Below the pieces are notes generated by a model. That model was not told where the DNA came from and searched no databases. It worked only from the letters and a program-made list of their open reading frames with translations. Shown here one piece after another: positions 61,357 to 64,000 of a stretch of 64,000 bases of DNA. How positions within the stretch are numbered: the first letter of the stretch is position 1; each line of letters opens with the position of its first letter. The stretch is from Odiellus spinosus (lineage: Eukaryota > Arthropoda > Arachnida > Opiliones > Phalangiidae): the NCBI GenBank assembly GCA_963920705.1, contig OY987239.1, positions 8,434,504 through 8,498,503 on the forward strand, given 5' to 3'. Both the position numbers and the translations under genes were made by a program.

Positions 61357-62397
61357 GTATGGTGGCATTTTATTATAAACATTCTAGTATTAAGTGTGAT
61401 TTCAGCCTGCTTATTCTTTCAATGTTACAACATTATGATTTAGTTTTAGTTGAAAATTTTGTCTAAAAATTGAAAATTCTCAAATATGCATGATGATTCG
61501 GAAAAAAAATTAAAAAGCTGTTCCATTGTTAGTTCCGAGTTTCCCTTTAACCAAAAATATTTGCTTTAACGAACGGAGATAACAAAATCAGTTTCATTGG
61601 ATTGGATTTTGTTCATTCTTTCTTTGGACAGTGGATAAAAAAAGTTTCATTTGCAGGATAACTTTCAAAATAACCCCCAAATTCAAACATCCGGAGAAAT
61701 TAAACGATTAATTTAAAAAAATTTATTAAACTATTGAATTGTTAAAGGTCTCTTTACAACGAAAATAAGACTTTTCAATTTATTGGGATAATCCATTGTG
61801 GCAATATTTTTCTTTTTTCAAGGCAAGTTTAGAAAAACTATTTTTAAAGTTAATTTATAATTAAATAGCGATAATATTATTTTGAAATCTAGTATAATTA
61901 AAAATAAAAAGTGGGATCTTGTTATAAAATTGGTCACTAACCGTTCTACTTATACAACACGAGATGTGTAGCGGTTTATCAAAACCTATTTTTCAGTTTT
62001 TTCACCACACTAGTAGCAATTAAAACCAAACGGTTAATTTTAGGAAAAACTGATGTAAATTAATAGATCATACTTTTACGAGCTAAAATCTTTAACCTGT
62101 GGCTCAAATAAGTGAAACGAAAGCTGGAAATTGCAATGAAAGAAAATTGTTCTACACTCGAGCGTGAAAGCTGAAATATACGTGCATAAAGTTTAGGGTT
62201 TCTGATTTCAGGTTTAAAATTGTTGCTGTTGTAAGACTACAAATATGAACTTGAAGGTATAGTTTAATTTTCATTCTAAGACTAAGTCTGAGATGAGATT
62301 AAAAATCGTCAGATAGAAAGGAGAAACATGGTTTATATATTACAGATAATTGTAATTGAAACTGTATTTCAGCTTTATTAAATTGTAAAATTAGCTC
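61357..62397. other. Intergenic, AT-rich
   Basis: Nothing recognised beyond simple A/T-rich sequence. Confidence 0.4.
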
Positions 62398-63362
62398 ATG
62401 GAGTTTAATAACTGGTTGCTATGGTGTCTCCGGATAACGAGCGAGATTGGCCGAAAATTCGTTAACAACGAGATGTCAAACTCCTCGATGCTTGTTAAAT
62501 GTAAAGAAAAATTTAAGATTTGTAGCTTAATCAAGAGCAAAGGGTTTAGGATTTAATTAATTTAGGGGAGCTTGGTAAATAAAAATAACTTGATAAGATA
62601 CTTCTGGTTATAGGGTTAGTTCTACACTCTATCCTTAGGGTGTAATAAATAAGGATCTAAGCCATTGATAATTTTTTCGCTATAACGTTTTTCGGGACCT
62701 TTATTTGACTTAGACAACTCTCTGAAAATACGTTAGCTACCTAAATAATTAAATACAAATTAAAGTGAGTGTAAGGATAACCACTAACCTATTTCAATGC
62801 TATTTTGTCGTCTGCTAAAAATCTGTTGGTCCTCCAGAGTCCAGACCTCCACCTTTTCAAACTGAGAGAAAGCGTCTCTGTTACTATGGCGACGGGGGCG
62901 AGGGTGCCATATTTTCCACGCTATGACACTTTTCCACGCTATGACACTTTTCCACGCTATGACACTTTTCCACGCTATGACACTTTTCCACGCTCTGACA
63001 CTTTTCCACGCTCTGACACTTTTCCACGCTATGACACTTTTCCACGCTATGACACTTTTTTCCACGCTATGACACTTTTTTCCACGCTATGACACTTTTT
63101 TTCCACGCTATGACACTTTTTTTCCACGCTATGACACTTTTCCACGCTATGACACTTTTCCACGCTATGACACTTTTCCACGCTATGACACTTTTCCACG
63201 CTATGACACTTTTTCTAAGCCAATCAGACCAGAATCCTACTATCTAGAACCATTTTTCCTACTATTTTTTGGAAGAAACGAGTGTTGGAACAAACGAGCA
63301 TTGGGAGTAACGGTCATTGGATGTAACGAGCGTTGGATGAAATGAGCATTGGAAGTAACGAT
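62398..63362. mobile_element. Repeat-family copy with 18-bp minisatellite, second locus
   Basis: Opposite orientation to the copy at 56185-57180. Contains AGATACTTCTGGTTATAGGG, CGTTTTTCGGGACCTTTATT and AGAGAAAGCGTCTCTGTTAC, then the minisatellite, and ends with repeats of the type AACGAGCATTGG and GGAAGTAACGAT. Confidence 0.7.
62917..63212. repeat. 18-bp minisatellite, about 16 units, inverse of the first locus
   Basis: Unit ACGCTATGACACTTTTCC, the reverse complement of the array at 56319-56903. Two units have GCTCTGACAC, and units near 63055-63125 have extra T residues. Half as long as the first array. Confidence 0.95.
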
Positions 63363-63889
63363 AGTCACTCTTAATAACGTACAACTGGAGTCGAAATGGA
63401 TATATTAAACTGGTCCCGTCTAAATTTTTTATGAGTTGTTATAATTAATCAGTCCCAGGGACCAGGGACCCTCTGATTTTGTATTAAAAAAAGTGGTCCA
63501 GGTAATAAACAGGACAGGTCTTATTTCGCAGACTGGTGAAAAACGTAAAGAGCTCCGTACGGAAAGAAAAATAATAGCTTCGCAAGTTTCAACAATTATT
63601 AACGCAAAACCTGTAATTCTCAAAGGCTCGGAATTAATTAGTAAATTATCCGTACATACATAATTAAATGTGGTTAAAAAATCAGGAAGCTGGACCGTAA
63701 ACTAAAAACTTTAGGCAAGAATTTGTAACTCCCCTCGACTTTCTACCTATACACTTTAGTGCTTTTTAGACCCGACTTTTGGGGTAGTTATATCCTTTTT
63801 TATAACACATGCCAATTTTTTTCTTTGCCGGGGATTCTACAGCGCGTGATCAAGGAGGTTAGATCTAGACATAGGCTTTAATTAAAGGC
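63363..63889. promoter_or_regulatory. Region upstream of the last gene, presumed promoter
   Basis: No exon seen. By position it should hold the promoter and 5' UTR of the gene starting at 63890, but no core promoter motif was convincing. Confidence 0.3.
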
Positions 63890-63952
63890 ATGGCGGCTAA
63901 CAGATTAAGAAATAGTATTTTGGAAAAACCACTAAGTAAAGGAAAATCAGAG
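63890..63952 (+). CDS. TRAPPC5: First coding exon of a probable TRAPPC5 (partial)
   Basis: ATG 63890 opens MAANRLRNSILEKPLSKGKSE, 21 codons ending at the donor GAG|GTAAGC in phase 0. The pattern (basic N-terminus, S-I-L-E-K-P-L-S-K-G, then E before the expected VSLSAF) is that of trafficking protein particle complex subunit 5, a small BET3-family component of the TRAPP tether in ER-Golgi traffic. The rest lies beyond the window. Called from one short exon, so other identities remain possible. Confidence 0.5.
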
Positions 63953-64000
63953 GTAAGCCTAATTTCATATTAATTAATCAAAATAGAAATTTACGTTGGT

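Overview
The window is nuclear DNA of an arthropod, almost certainly an insect. It has GT-AG introns, AT-rich spacers, many short non-autonomous DNA transposons, a TTAGG-type telomere-like array, and genes for V-ATPase subunit C, MTAP and a calcyphosine-like protein. A beetle would fit, but the sequence does not settle the order.

Positions 1-6000 hold five tandem terminal exons (A-E) encoding C2H2 zinc fingers. Each has a 3' splice site, the same codon phase (the first two bases complete a codon) and its own stop. Their 5' exons are not in the window and presumably lie to the left. Exon E is decayed.

Positions 7587-30264 look like one gene, or a tight complex, with a shared N-terminus and a menu of C-termini. 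Five small exons encode a charged, coiled-coil-like N-terminus (7587-11006). Three phase-1 cassette exons follow (12322, 23177 and 24890), with paralogous acidic motifs. Six candidate terminal exons come next: three C2H2 exons with a shared Cys/His-rich leader (17615, 18471, 19595), a pogo-type transposase-derived exon with two of three catalytic acids lost (26478), an Arg/Gln-rich STPR-like exon (28805), and another C2H2 exon with a decayed tail (29792). All are entered in the same phase. This resembles lola or mod(mdg4) in Drosophila, but with a different N-terminus and with a captured transposase as one option.

Positions 33930-50024 hold three conserved housekeeping-type genes, reconstructed exon by exon with matching phases: V-ATPase subunit C (+, 11 coding exons, 384 aa), MTAP (-, 8 coding exons, 271 aa) and a calcyphosine-like EF-hand protein (-, 4 coding exons, 212 aa). 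An unassigned exon lies at 39579. The first exon of a probable TRAPPC5 is at the right edge (63890).

The rest is mainly repeats: a MITE family with 7-bp target duplications (five copies), four TTAA-flanked inverted-repeat families, an hAT-like MITE, an AT-rich MITE family, a larger repeat family carrying an 18-bp minisatellite, and 26-bp and 33-bp minisatellites. Boundaries come from reading by eye; no alignment or database search was run.
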